From the NCBI GenBank assembly GCA_023055425.1, contig JALGPY010000012.1, forward strand, positions 9,917,922 to 9,981,921: a stretch of DNA of 64,000 nucleotides, given 5' to 3'. Below, one piece after another: positions 1-10,004 of the stretch (its first letter is position 1; the number at the start of each line of letters is the position of its first letter). Source of the stretch: Linanthus parryae (Eukaryota > Streptophyta > Magnoliopsida > Ericales > Polemoniaceae). The translations under genes were made by a program, and so were the position numbers. The notes below the pieces were generated by a model. It saw only the letters and a list, made by a program, of their open reading frames with translations, had not been told where the DNA came from and did not search any database.

Positions 1-939
1 GCTTGTGCTGTTGTAAGAATTATTGTTTGCAGACAACTCTTCTTTCTTTGCAGCTTTGAGAAATTGTAGGTTCTATTCTTGCAGTCTAGCCATGGCTCTG
101 ACCTGATTCATGGTCTGAGTAAATTGTAGTTTAACTTTCATCCTTCAATCCACTCGTATAGCACTGCACAAAGTACTTCTCTGGTGCTCTGAAAATTGCC
201 ATCACTCTTGGTTTGAGAGCTTCAAACTTTGCTTGATATTCTCTTACTGTAGTAGTTTGCATTAGTCTTTTGAACTCACATATAACATTTTATTGTCCTG
301 CTTAACAGAATCTGTTGCTTACCAGTTCTAAGAAGTCCATCCAAGACATTCCTTCTACGCTTTCAAACTCTCCTTCACACCACTGTTGTGCTTCATCTTC
401 AAATTCAGAGTGGCAATAATGATTTTCTGCAAATCTGTCATATTGTGAATCTGGAAGTATCTATTGGCGCTCTTAATCCATCCGAGGTAGTTGTCCCCAT
501 TAAACTTGGGAAAATCAATTTTGGGCATGTGATAGTGGTTTTTCATTTGGTGCTCTGTTTCCTTGTTGCTTCTGTGATCTTCTTGCAGGTTCTTGGGTTT
601 ACCTTCTCTGGTCATTAATGGAGCTCTGTTTTGACTTCCTCGTAGATCTTCTACTGATTTCACCCTAGGGGTGTCCTCTGTTTCATGAACTCGTATTACT
701 TTTTCTTTGAAGAGTCTTGTTTCAATTGATTGAAATGCAGAGAGAAGACCCTTGAATTGGGCATCGATACTCTCATTTTGTTTTCCCATATTCTGCAATT
801 GGAGTATGGTAACCTCCATTTTATCCTCTAGGCTCTGTATCGTAGCTGAATTGCTTTCTTGATTTTGTGCAATTATGTAGATCTGGTCTTTAAGAACTGT
901 GATGCGAGCTGATTCCGCCATGGATTTGGTCTGAACCAT
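1..939 (-). pseudogene. Ty3/gypsy gag remnant
   Basis: Partial gag of a minus-strand Ty3/gypsy retrotransposon that runs off the left edge. From an ATG at 939 an open frame of about 194 residues runs to 355. It has a coiled-coil-like N-terminal part and then PKIDFPKFNGDNYLGWIKSA, typical of the start of the plant retrotransposon gag domain. Below 355 the homology continues in other frames with stops (for example EYQAKFEAL and a SGLKDE motif), so the gene is broken. The gene starts about 30 bases after a primer-binding site and LTR, as expected for gag. Protease and pol would lie outside the window. Lineage within Ty3/gypsy is not assigned. Confidence 0.75.
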
Positions 940-970
940 TCGTCGTTGCTGTAATGATGGTGAGCAACCT

Positions 971-983
971 GGCTCTGATACCA
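971..983 (-). other. Primer-binding site of Ty3/gypsy element
   Basis: On the minus strand this reads TGGTATCAGAGCC, complementary to the 3' end of plant initiator tRNA-Met. It lies two bases inside the LTR end at 986, which fixes the orientation of the element. Confidence 0.85.
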
Positions 984-985
984 AA

Positions 986-1311
986 TGTTATGGTTCAGAG
1001 CAGAGCTCGAGCTCTAACAATGGTGTTTTCTAGGTTGTTAAGAGAATAGGAGAGAGAGAGAAATAGAGAAACAGAATTGGAGAAGAAGAAGAGAAAAGAA
1101 GAAAAGTTCTCATTACTTGACTAGTTTGTTACAGAGTAAGTAACTGCTACTTATACACACAAATTGGCGCCTTAATAACAGAATTCTATTTATAATTGCA
1201 GGTAAAACGCCGCCACGTGTCGTCTTAGCATTGGCTGGACTTTGCCGACATGTTTGCTGATCTGTACGCCTCTTTTCCCATTTTGCTCTTGGTATTTCCT
1301 GGTTCATGACA
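986..1311 (-). repeat. 5' LTR of Ty3/gypsy element
   Basis: This 326-bp segment reads on the minus strand from TGTCATGAACC to GAACCATAACA, giving TG...CA ends and imperfect inverted termini, and it abuts the primer-binding site. The other LTR is beyond the left edge, so the target duplication cannot be tested. Confidence 0.75.
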
Positions 1312-2048
1312 GCCTTTGAGAGGCTAAGGGCAGAGGGAAACAGGGTGACTTTTTTGTAGAACCTTTAGCCTCCCGTTTGGAGGGCTTCTTACCAACCTGC
1401 TAGGATGCTTCTCTATTCCACCACCTGGAACGATTTAACGGGTCCAAAACTCTCCGAGCATGAGAAAAAGATTTGAACCGAAGTGGTTTTCCGTGCGAAG
1501 CTTCAGAGAGCGCGAGAAGTTTTGCGCGATCCACCACTAAGAAGCGAGTACTACGATGATGGGTGAAAGGAACAAAGGGGTCAAGTGGTGGATCGGTTGG
1601 TCAAGCGCGCTTGCTTGGTCGAAACTCTGAAAAAGTAAGATCAGAGTATGGAGTTTGTAGGTAAGATTCTCGCAAGCGACGCCTTGGTTGAGGGTCAAGG
1701 CATATCGGAGTTGCCACGGAAGGATGATTGGTATGTCGGTATTTGGCCGGAAAAAAATTCTCTCTCTAAAACTAGAGAGAAGTCAGAGCAAGGCCTTTTT
1801 GTTCGGATTGTGTTGAATCAATATCTTGCTCTATGGAGCATAAACTTCCATCATTCGTTTGCTTAAGCAGAGCTGTGGAGTTTGAAGGAAACTGGTTTTT
1901 GGACCATTTTGAGCTTTTCAATGACTGATTATATTCTTCCAGCTGAAAGCACGAGGAAATTCGCTTGTGTCTAATTAAGATGTACAACTAAATTGACTTC
2001 TTTTTGTACGACATTGGAGTAGGCATGTTCTCACATTTTTTTGCGTTC

Positions 2049-2118
<70 letters not shown>

Positions 2119-4213
2119 GGACGGGCCGTGGTACTGAGACTTGTTTAGATAATCTCCTCATATTATACTAACTCAAAATGATTTGGAAATTCCCAACCTA
2201 TTAAGGTTTTGACCCTGAAACCTTGCAGAACAAGATTTGGTAGGGAATAATGAATTACGTGACCCATTTTGTTTAAAAGTCATTTGACTAATTAGTAGTC
2301 CCTCCTCTTAGAAAAGGTGCAAAGAAGAAATAATAGTAATCTTTTACAAAAGTAAGCATTATCTTATGAACTCTAGAGTAGAGACCCACCCACTAGAGCC
2401 AACCCATAAATCCTCACTTTTTCTTTGTTCGACTGTCATTGAAATTATGAGCCAGCAAAAACCTCCCAAGATCCTTCCAGATGCTTGTGTAGGTACTTTT
2501 GTCAAAAATAGTTGCAGCTTAAACAGGAGCTGACCTGATTAAGCTTGGTTGGTGTTGCTTTTCAGTGGTTGTTAACTTGTTACTTCTGTGTAACTTCACT
2601 AATTGTTTTTACTAATGGAAATAGTTAGTTCAATGGGTGCCAGCATTAATCCACAAATTTGATGTCTAGTCATCTTGTCACAGATTTCTCCTGCGTGAGT
2701 GACAGGATTTTTACTATTCTGATTAGCGTTTCTACCAAAAGATTTACCAACCGCAACCACTCATGAAAGAGTGCTGAATGGCTCAAAGGATAACGAACTT
2801 GTGAATAACACAGATAAATCTTACAAACGATAGTTAAGCTCACTCTGTGCTAGCAGTGATACAGGACACAAAAATAAGAGGCAACAAAATAACACATACT
2901 GGTATCAACTATTTCAACTGGAAAACGGTGACAACTTTCTTTCCAATATTTGTCTATTTAGTACTTGTTCAAATATTTTTTGGTCAGAGCATTGATTTTC
3001 GAGTAAAAGTTGTAGTGCGTTCTTTTAATGGTTATTGCTATGGTTTATGTGTGGTGATTAGTATAATTGTTTCCTGCCCACTCCCATATAACTATTGAAG
3101 TGCTCGAGGAAACTAAAACTGTTGAAGTATTTAAATGAAATTAATGACAAGGAAACCCAGATTACTTGGTACTAAAACGTACTATACGGAAGAGTCTTGC
3201 CAAACATGTGGAGAGGAGCAAAATGTGAAGCTCACAAAAGTGAGCTCACAAAATGATTAACTAGGACAAAAATACTTAAATACAGAGAAACTAAAAAAAA
3301 AAATGGACGTGAATGCTGTATTTTGCACACAATGAACAAGTCACTTTAAGAAAAGAAATAGCATTTCAGAGAGAGAGATACGTATTCAATCCAGCTAAGG
3401 TTTCAACATCAATGTGGGGCTTCAAACTTAGCTACGAAGGAAAAATACACCAATAATGACGATGCATGAGGACTTGAGGAGTGTTTTTCTTAATTTTATT
3501 TTTATTTTTGCTTTTACTTTGTTTGTTGAACGATGCTTTTTCATTGTTGTATGCATGTCTCCATGCAAAAAAAGATAAAGTATGCAGAGACTTTTAGGGT
3601 TTAAAGAATCTTACAAGTATATAACCCTAGATAGTCGATATAAAGAGATGAGAGGGTTTCTTTATGGCCTTTTGCAAACCACACGAGCCTCTCTGGGTAA
3701 AGGAAGTTACATATCAAGAACATACATTATTAACCTTTCCTTTCTCTTGAATAAGTTTTCTTTTTGACCCAACATGTTTTCATTTTATTGATCACATGAA
3801 TCAGAAAAGATCAGTTTTTGCCGATATAACTGTTTACAGATTGAGTTTTTAACTGGCTTGGTGGATTTCTTTGTATTGGTCTTTTGTGGTAAGTCTTATG
3901 TTTTTGGCTTGTTAAAAGTAATGAAAATTATATTAAAAATAATTGTACATCAAACTTAAGTATATGAAATGTGACATGAGACCTAACATAAGTTTAGCAC
4001 TAATAGATAACTGATACACAAAGTATAGATAAACTACTAGTATTGATTGTTATCTCCAACGTCCTCCCTAAAACTCAATGTACCAATTTTGAGTTTGCAT
4101 GTAAACAACATAACAGTAGCACTGACGGCCACAATGGTTGCGAATGCCACGTAAAACAATGGAAAAGTCCAAAGTAGTTGCGTGGGCCGGATAGTAGACT
4201 GGGCTATGTGAAT
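1312..4213. other. Gene-poor intergenic stretch
   Basis: No convincing gene is seen. About 1320-1800 is less AT-rich than its surroundings, with inverted pieces such as GAGGCTAAGG and CCTTTAGCCTC, and its origin is unknown. A long (ATT)n run lies at about 2050-2119. The remainder is AT-rich with only short chance reading frames. Confidence 0.5.
2050..2119. repeat. (ATT)n microsatellite
   Basis: About 23 uninterrupted copies of the trinucleotide ATT. Likely length-polymorphic. Confidence 0.95.
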
Positions 4214-4401
4214 TAGGAGCAATGCAATAAGCTTAATTATGTGAAACTAGGAATAATAGGTAGTAAGCTCGACTATATAAAACTAGGAACAATAGGTAAT
4301 AGACTCGACTAGGCCAAAGTAGGAGTAATGTAGTAGGTTCGACTAGGTGAACCTAGGAGCAATAGGTAGTTGACTCACTCAACTAGATAAAACTAGGAAC
4401 A
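4214..4401. repeat. Diverged ~36-bp tandem repeat
   Basis: Five units of 34-40 bp, each opening with TAGGA(A/G)(C/T)AAT and containing a degenerate AGACTCGACTA core, run head to tail, followed by a partial sixth. A degenerate partial unit precedes them. The copies differ by substitutions and small indels, so the array is old. Confidence 0.8.
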
Positions 4402-5104
4402 ATTTTGTAGTATGCGTGTCAAATATGAAAAGGTTGAAGAGATGACGGCCCAATTTGAAATTAAAGAGGGGTTGAACTGAAATATTAGGAAACAAGGGGA
4501 GCCAAATTGAAACATGAGCAAGTTGTGGTGTACCTCTATAAGAATTCTATGTCCTTAAAAAAATTTACTATTTATTGTGTACTCCGGAATAAATAATGTG
4601 CCCGTATTTCAATCCATACAACGCATGACTCATGAAATGAAATTATTGTGTGTCATGCGCTATGGCCTAGAGTATGAACACGTCATTTAGTCCAGAATAC
4701 GTAATAACTACTTATAAATTATATTTACATTTATGTCTAACATTCTGTTATAATCAGATTCTTTTTAACAATCTTGTTTGTTATGCCTGCAGATTTTAAT
4801 TAGATAATCTGCAGATTAAAATAATCTCTATAGAATTATAGAATCTCCAAACGTAAGGATTATATAGCTGAAAATCTCCGAAAAAATATTTTTGATTCTT
4901 TTTTACATTAACACAATCAGAGTTCAATTATAAATATGTGTACTAAATTGCTTGACTTTAGAACTCTTTAAATTTTGTCAAATGGATCAAGTTGGTGAAT
5001 TATAATTTCAATTATACAGATTGTAATTCCCATTTAGCTTGAATTTCTTTTCAGATTATTTTCAACTAATTATTGAAATTTTCAGCTAGTACAAAAGAGA
5101 CCCC
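4402..5104. other. AT-rich intergenic stretch
   Basis: AT-rich sequence with no supported gene. It forms the distal upstream flank of the U-box gene. Confidence 0.5.
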
Positions 5105-5126
5105 AACTCTAGTGATCTTTCTGTTT

Positions 5127-5165
<39 letters not shown>

Positions 5166-5179
5166 TTAGTGATCTTTCT
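5105..5179 (+). mobile_element. Poly(A)-only retroposon insertion
   Basis: A run of about 33 A residues (5129-5161) preceded by GTTTGC is flanked by an 18-bp direct repeat (5105-5122 and 5162-5179, core TAGTGATCTTTCT, one mismatch). This is the signature of a target-primed retroposition event in which only the 3' tail was copied. It sits about 300 bp upstream of the U-box start codon. A simple A-slippage tract is the alternative, but that would not explain the flanking duplication. Confidence 0.6.
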
Positions 5180-5427
5180 AGTTAAAATAAAAACAACGAG
5201 AAACACGCCAAGTCGGGTAATAATGGCACTACTGTAGAATTATCCAATCTCAGGGCTAAAGCCTAACGTCGCAGCTGATACCTCCTGTGCGTTGCATTGC
5301 CAGACTGCCAGTGTTCCTTCAGTCGTTGTTAGTCACTTTCCCTTTACAAAGAACACTCTCCCCCTCCTTCTCATCCTCTCTGATACCATCCAAAACTCAA
5401 ACCCAGACCTCCCAAACTTGCTCTTCC

Positions 5428-5457
5428 ATGGTGAACTTGATACATAGTACTATTTGA
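5428..5457 (+). promoter_or_regulatory. Upstream ORF of the U-box gene
   Basis: A nine-codon ATG-initiated frame (MVNLIHSTI, stop TGA) ends 20 bases before the main start codon at 5478. The ATG context CCATGG is favourable. If the transcript start lies upstream of 5428, it could reduce translation of the main frame. The transcript start itself is not visible. Confidence 0.45.
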
Positions 5458-5477
5458 CGGAGGATATCCAGAGAGAG

Positions 5478-6938
5478 ATGGGTACTAAGAAGAACCGATG
5501 GCGGATTTCGTTTCACTGGTCACCATCCCCGACGAGAAAACCAGCGCCGAAAGAGTTCACATGTCCAATCTCCGGCTCCCTAATGGCCGACCCAGTAATA
5601 GTCTCCTCCGGCCAAACCTTCGAGCGTCACTGCGTCGAAGCCTGCAAGAGACTATCCTTCAAACCCTTTTTACCCGATGGCTCTAAACCCAATTTCGCCA
5701 CTATAATCCCCAATCTCGCTCTCAAATCCGCCATTCTCAACTGGTGCACTTCCCATTTCGTCGATCCACCCAAACCCATGAACACCCAGTTCGCCGAGAA
5801 CCTCGTTAGGTCTTTGATGGCCTGTCAGAATCAAAACCCGAAGCTGAGTCAATCGAACACCGAGTTGATGACTCGGACCAGTCGACTCAGCTCGAGCTCG
5901 GAGGAATCGGTGGCGAACGCGACCTTCGGTTCTTCAACTCCTCTCCCTCTCACCACTAAACCCTCTTGCTTCTCTTCGCCGTCTCAGTCGTCGTCCTCCG
6001 ACTTCGAAACCCAAAACCCTAATTCAAATTCCACCGAAGAAAACGACGTCGTCACCAAACTCAGAAGCACCCATGTCTTCGATCAGGAAGAGGCTGTGTT
6101 ATCACTAAGAAACATCACGAGAACGAGAGAGGACACGAGGGTTTTATTCTGTACTCCGCGGTTATTGTTAGCTCTCCGGTCACTCATCACTTCCAGATAC
6201 AACACCCTTCAAGTGAATTCTACTGCTGCTCTAGTGAACTTATCACTTGAGAATCAGAACAAAGTGATGATCCTACGGTCAGGGATTGTCCCGCCTTTGA
6301 TCGACGTCTTAAAAGGCGGTTTCCCCGACGCGCAGGACCATGCCGCCGGAGCTCTCTTCAGCCTAGCTCTGGATGATCAAAACAAGACCGCAATCGGCGT
6401 TCTCGGCGCATTGCCGCCGCTTCTGCACTCGCTCCGGTCCGACTCGGAGCGGACTCGGCATGACTCGGCGCTTGCTTTATACCACCTCTCATTAGTCCAG
6501 AGTAATAGGACAAAAATGGTGAAACTCGGCGCGGTTCAGACGTTATTGGGTATGGTGAAATCGGGTTATATGATGAATAGGGTGTTGCTGATTTTGTGTA
6601 ATTTGGCTGTGTGTGTGGAGGGGAGAGCAGCAATGTTGGATGGTGGTGGAGTGGAGTGTTTTGTGGGGTTGTTGAATAAGGATGAGTTTGATAATGAGTC
6701 GACTCGGGACACTTGTGTGGGGGCTTTGCATGGTTTGAGCCTTGGGGGGTTGAGGTTTAAGGGTTTGGCTAAGGAGGCTGGGCTTGAGGAGATGTTGAGG
6801 AGGGTGGAGGAAGTGGGCAGTGGGCGGGCCAAGGATAAGGCGAGGCAAATTTTGGAGACCTTGAAAGGGAGGGATGAAGAAGATGAGGAGGTCGATTGGG
6901 AAGAGTTACTCAATTCCGGCGAGAGTCGGACTTTTTGA
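5478..6938 (+). CDS. U-box/ARM E3 ubiquitin ligase, PUB38/40/41-like
   Basis: Intronless frame of 486 residues. The U-box occupies about residues 24-98 (EFTCPISGSLMADPVIVSSG, then the NLALKSAI...WC end) and binds the E2 enzyme. A Ser/Thr-rich linker follows to about residue 190. The C-terminal half, about 190-470, is built of armadillo repeats (for example STAALVNLSLENQNK, DHAAGALFSLALDDQNK) that recruit substrates. This layout matches plant U-box proteins of the PUB38/PUB40/PUB41 type, cytosolic or nuclear ligases often linked to stress and hormone signalling. The frame is open upstream to a TTG at 5454, but the first in-frame ATG is at 5478. The first half of the gene is C-rich and the last third G-rich and T-rich on the coding strand. 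The substrate cannot be read from the sequence. Confidence 0.9.
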   Translation: MGTKKNRWRISFHWSPSPTRKPAPKEFTCPISGSLMADPVIVSSGQTFERHCVEACKRLSFKPFLPDGSKPNFATIIPNLALKSAILNWCTSHFVDPPKPMNTQFAENLVRSLMACQNQNPKLSQSNTELMTRTSRLSSSSEESVANATFGSSTPLPLTTKPSCFSSPSQSSSSDFETQNPNSNSTEENDVVTKLRSTHVFDQEEAVLSLRNITRTREDTRVLFCTPRLLLALRSLITSRYNTLQVNSTAALVNLSLENQNKVMILRSGIVPPLIDVLKGGFPDAQDHAAGALFSLALDDQNKTAIGVLGALPPLLHSLRSDSERTRHDSALALYHLSLVQSNRTKMVKLGAVQTLLGMVKSGYMMNRVLLILCNLAVCVEGRAAMLDGGGVECFVGLLNKDEFDNESTRDTCVGALHGLSLGGLRFKGLAKEAGLEEMLRRVEEVGSGRAKDKARQILETLKGRDEEDEEVDWEELLNSGESRTF

Positions 6939-8093
6939 TCAATTTCAGAGTGTTCAAATCTTAAGACTCCAAGCGCGGATTACTTGGACAAATGCACTGG
7001 TTTTGTTGTGTCCCCTAAAGGCCAGTTTCTAATGCATGGTTAGTAGTTGCAAAATCTCTAAGTCATTTTGGTTTCTGAAGGTTTTGTGGGAGTGTTTGTA
7101 ATTAGCTTTAAGTTTATTGGATGTTCGGAATGTTTTTTAAGGATCGATTCTGTTGAAAATGCCTTTTGGCCTGCGGCGAAATTGTAAATATGTTGTCCTT
7201 TTTTCCCTGTCGAGAATTTTACCTTTGACTAGAATGGTTTTAAAGGCTTTGATGAGGCGTTCTGCGTCTCCTTTCTCAACAATAAGTCATTTCGTAGGTT
7301 GCATAGCTGAACTTGTAACGTGTCATCACTGTATTGGCATTTGAGTTCTTGAAAATTGAATCTGTTTTTTCCGCGGAGGAAATACAGAAAATAATGTGAT
7401 TTGATTTCTATGTTGGGTGCAATCTTTGTTTAAATTTTGGTCCATTTGTCAATCCCAATTGATTGGCTTTGATGAACTACATCATATCTAGAAGAAAAGG
7501 TTTGGTATCTGTATCCGCGGAAATGCTTCTTTGGTTGCAGTGACGAGCTGGAGTTCTTCATCAGTATCAACATACATGCCGCTGGAGTTCTTAATCAGTA
7601 TCAACATACATGCCGATGAAAATCTATGAAGCAAGTGGCCCTATCGAAGGTGCTGCATTGTTACTTTTTCCATATAGAAGAGAATTCAGTGCTGGCTACA
7701 GGAGAATTTGTGCAAACAAAATCATCTTGAATTGAAAGGAAGCCAGATTAATTATGGAAGAAAAGAAGCACACTTTGGCTCTCCTGATTCACGGCTTCTC
7801 AGAAGTTACCTGGCAGTTGAAACTCCATCAATGCACTAGGTCCTCATCAGTTGAAGAAGATTTGCAAGCAAAAGTGCTCTGCAGGTTTCAACTAAATGAT
7901 CGGTGCAGCTACTATGTATGCCAACCCCTGTAAGTTCTATGTTTCTTGTTGTGAGTCTATTAGTCTCTGCCTCTGTTGGCAATCATATATTTTCCCTTGC
8001 CTGTGATAAAGAATCACCTGAGTTTGCTACACGAGAGTTCTAGTATGTGTCTGTGGCTTCAGGTTATTTAGATGTTTGATTTACTAATTAGTA
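6939..8093. other. 3' flank of the U-box gene and unassigned DNA
   Basis: The first few hundred bases are presumably the 3' UTR. A short duplicated phrase (CTGGAGTTCTT...ATCAGTATCAACATACATGCCG) occurs at about 7551-7615. No gene is supported; reading frames are short and unlike known proteins. Confidence 0.4.
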
Positions 8094-8346
8094 CTACCTC
8101 TGTTTCTTCTCTTTCATCCTACTTTTGTCACTATTCACTTGGTAATTTTGACCCGGTGATTCGATTAGCAAAATGATACAAGAATTTGGTAATCTTTGCA
8201 TGGTCTTGTAGAGTAAACTTTAGTCTACAACACCATGAATTTTTTTCAAAAGGTTATATCGTTTTGCTATCTAAATCACCGAGTCAAAGTGATCCAGTTA
8301 CTAGTTGAAAAGTCAAAGCAGGACGTTCCAGAAGAAACGGAGGCAG
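8094..8346. mobile_element. Stowaway-like MITE, copy 1
   Basis: A 253-bp element with terminal inverted repeats CTACCTCTGTTTCTTCT (left) and the complement of CTGCCTCCGTTTCTTCT (right), flanked by TA dinucleotides (8092-8093, 8347-8348). The arms stay largely complementary inward, with a GTCAAAGTGA/TCACTTTGAC-like core shared with the copies at 25811, 26114 and 59702. TA target and CTCCGTTT-type ends fit Stowaway elements moved by Tc1/mariner transposases. Confidence 0.85.
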
Positions 8347-9689
8347 TAGTATATAAGAAGACTGCATCTTAGGATTTATGGAGTCACTTAAAACAAATAG
8401 AATTGTTTCCTATCTTTTTCCAGCAAATAGTCTGTGTAATGAGTTATGATGACCTACATCAGCATTGAAGTGTCACATTTGAGTTGGAAAAAGTGCTGTT
8501 TAGAAGAGGTCTGAGAAAAATGAAATGATATTTGGTTTATCTGCCAGCATTGTGGTGTTTAAACTTTGGTCTACATGACATAAGAATAGTGCTAGTTACG
8601 AAATAGAAAATGAAGCCTGTCTTTGTCACTGTAGTATTTATCCCCTTGTGTGTTTTAATGCTATAAAATCGCTTGAGTTCTAATGACACCCTTTTGAGCC
8701 TTGAGTAAATCGAACTTCTATTAAGCTTGTCCATTTTTGCAGCTGTAGTTCTAGAGACTAACAATCTCCCTCTAATGTGATGGATGCCTTTTGTGTTCAA
8801 TTACTGGATCAAAATGTGTAAGTTGCTGAGTGTACCTATGGTTTCTGAATCAGAGTCCAAGTCCATATCTGTCCAATAAGGAAGAAGATGCATCGGTTGT
8901 AGTAGCCTTATTGATTAGATAGCATAATAACCTTCTCTGTAAATGTCCAATAGTGCATGCCTGATGCCCCAAAATCGAGTCCGCAACTGCCAATATGTAA
9001 CCTTCTCTGTACTGGGAGGTCGAAAATGCTCTTTGAATAACGATCGGAACTTGATACCTAAGAAGCACGGATACGGATCGGACGCGGGATAGGTCATTTT
9101 CTAAAAAGTTGAGGATACGACACGGCAGGGATACGTCAACAGCATTATTGTCTTTTCATATATATTTTTGAATTTTTATACTAATAGCTGATAAAATATT
9201 GCTCTAATATTTACAGCTTAAATATCACGAAATGCATAGATTAAGTGTAAGTATGAGAAGAGAAAGAGGAGTAGCTAGCGTGGGTTCGAGTTTGACTAGT
9301 TGTGTTTAGGAAAACCCTTAAAGTAGTCGCAGGTGAGAACTTCAAACCTTGCTTGAACTTTCGATCGAAAGGACAACCCTTTCGTATATTATGCTCTCAA
9401 TTAATCTTATACTATATTATATCTACTTTAGCCTTATTATGTTTTACCCTAAAGTTAAAATATTTCATAAAACAACCCGTTTGAAAGTCTAATAAACTCA
9501 AACAGGGCGACTGTCATTTCTCATTAAGTGTCCCCCAAGTGTCCTTCAAGTGTCCTCTAAGTGTCAAGTCATATAAAATTCTCTAAAATGCCTGGACACG
9601 CCAGTCGTAATGTCCGACACATATATTGGAGCGTCGAACGAGTGTCTGGGGCGTCCGACAGTGATACGGCCCCTGTTTTGTAGTGTCCA

Positions 9690-9995
9690 TAAAAGACCCG
9701 ATTAGGGTTTGTGAGATAAACACTGTGATGGACTGTGAAGAAGATGAAGAGAGGCGGAAGAAGATGTATTGTGTATATTTACAATCATAATAAAAACCCT
9801 AAACAATAATGGACTATTTATAGTCCTGATCTAACGGACGGATTTAGAGAGGACAATCTAACGGTAATAATAACGTTACAAGAGAATGGGCTTAAGTAAC
9901 GGGCCTAAATAGTTGAGGTTAGGATTTGGGCTTATAACAGGCCCGTACAAGAGGTGCAGTGGCCCATTACCAGAATAGGACCAATAGAGCTTTTA
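9690..9995 (-). repeat. 3' LTR of copia 9690-14698
   Basis: 306 bp, 305 identical to the other LTR (the difference is within CTAAC(G/A)GACGG). Terminal hexamers TAAAAG and CTTTTA are perfect inverted repeats. It is preceded on the coding strand by a polypurine tract. Confidence 0.95.
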
Positions 9996-10004
9996 CCCCC
10001 CCTT
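9996..10004 (-). other. Polypurine tract
   Basis: On the coding strand this reads AAGGGGGGG and abuts the 3' LTR. It primes plus-strand DNA synthesis. The pol stop codon (10003-10005) overlaps its first bases. Confidence 0.85.

Noticed and set aside
3582..3767. Short plus-strand frames in 2847-3767
   Set aside because: AT-rich, no domain, no splice-linked partner exons visible.
6358..6913. Three long minus-strand frames overlapping the U-box gene
   Set aside because: They lie antisense to conserved ARM repeats, have low-complexity Ser/Pro/His composition and arise from the base skew of the gene.
7153..7344. 63-codon frame downstream of the U-box gene
   Set aside because: Short, no known similarity, lies in the presumed 3' UTR.
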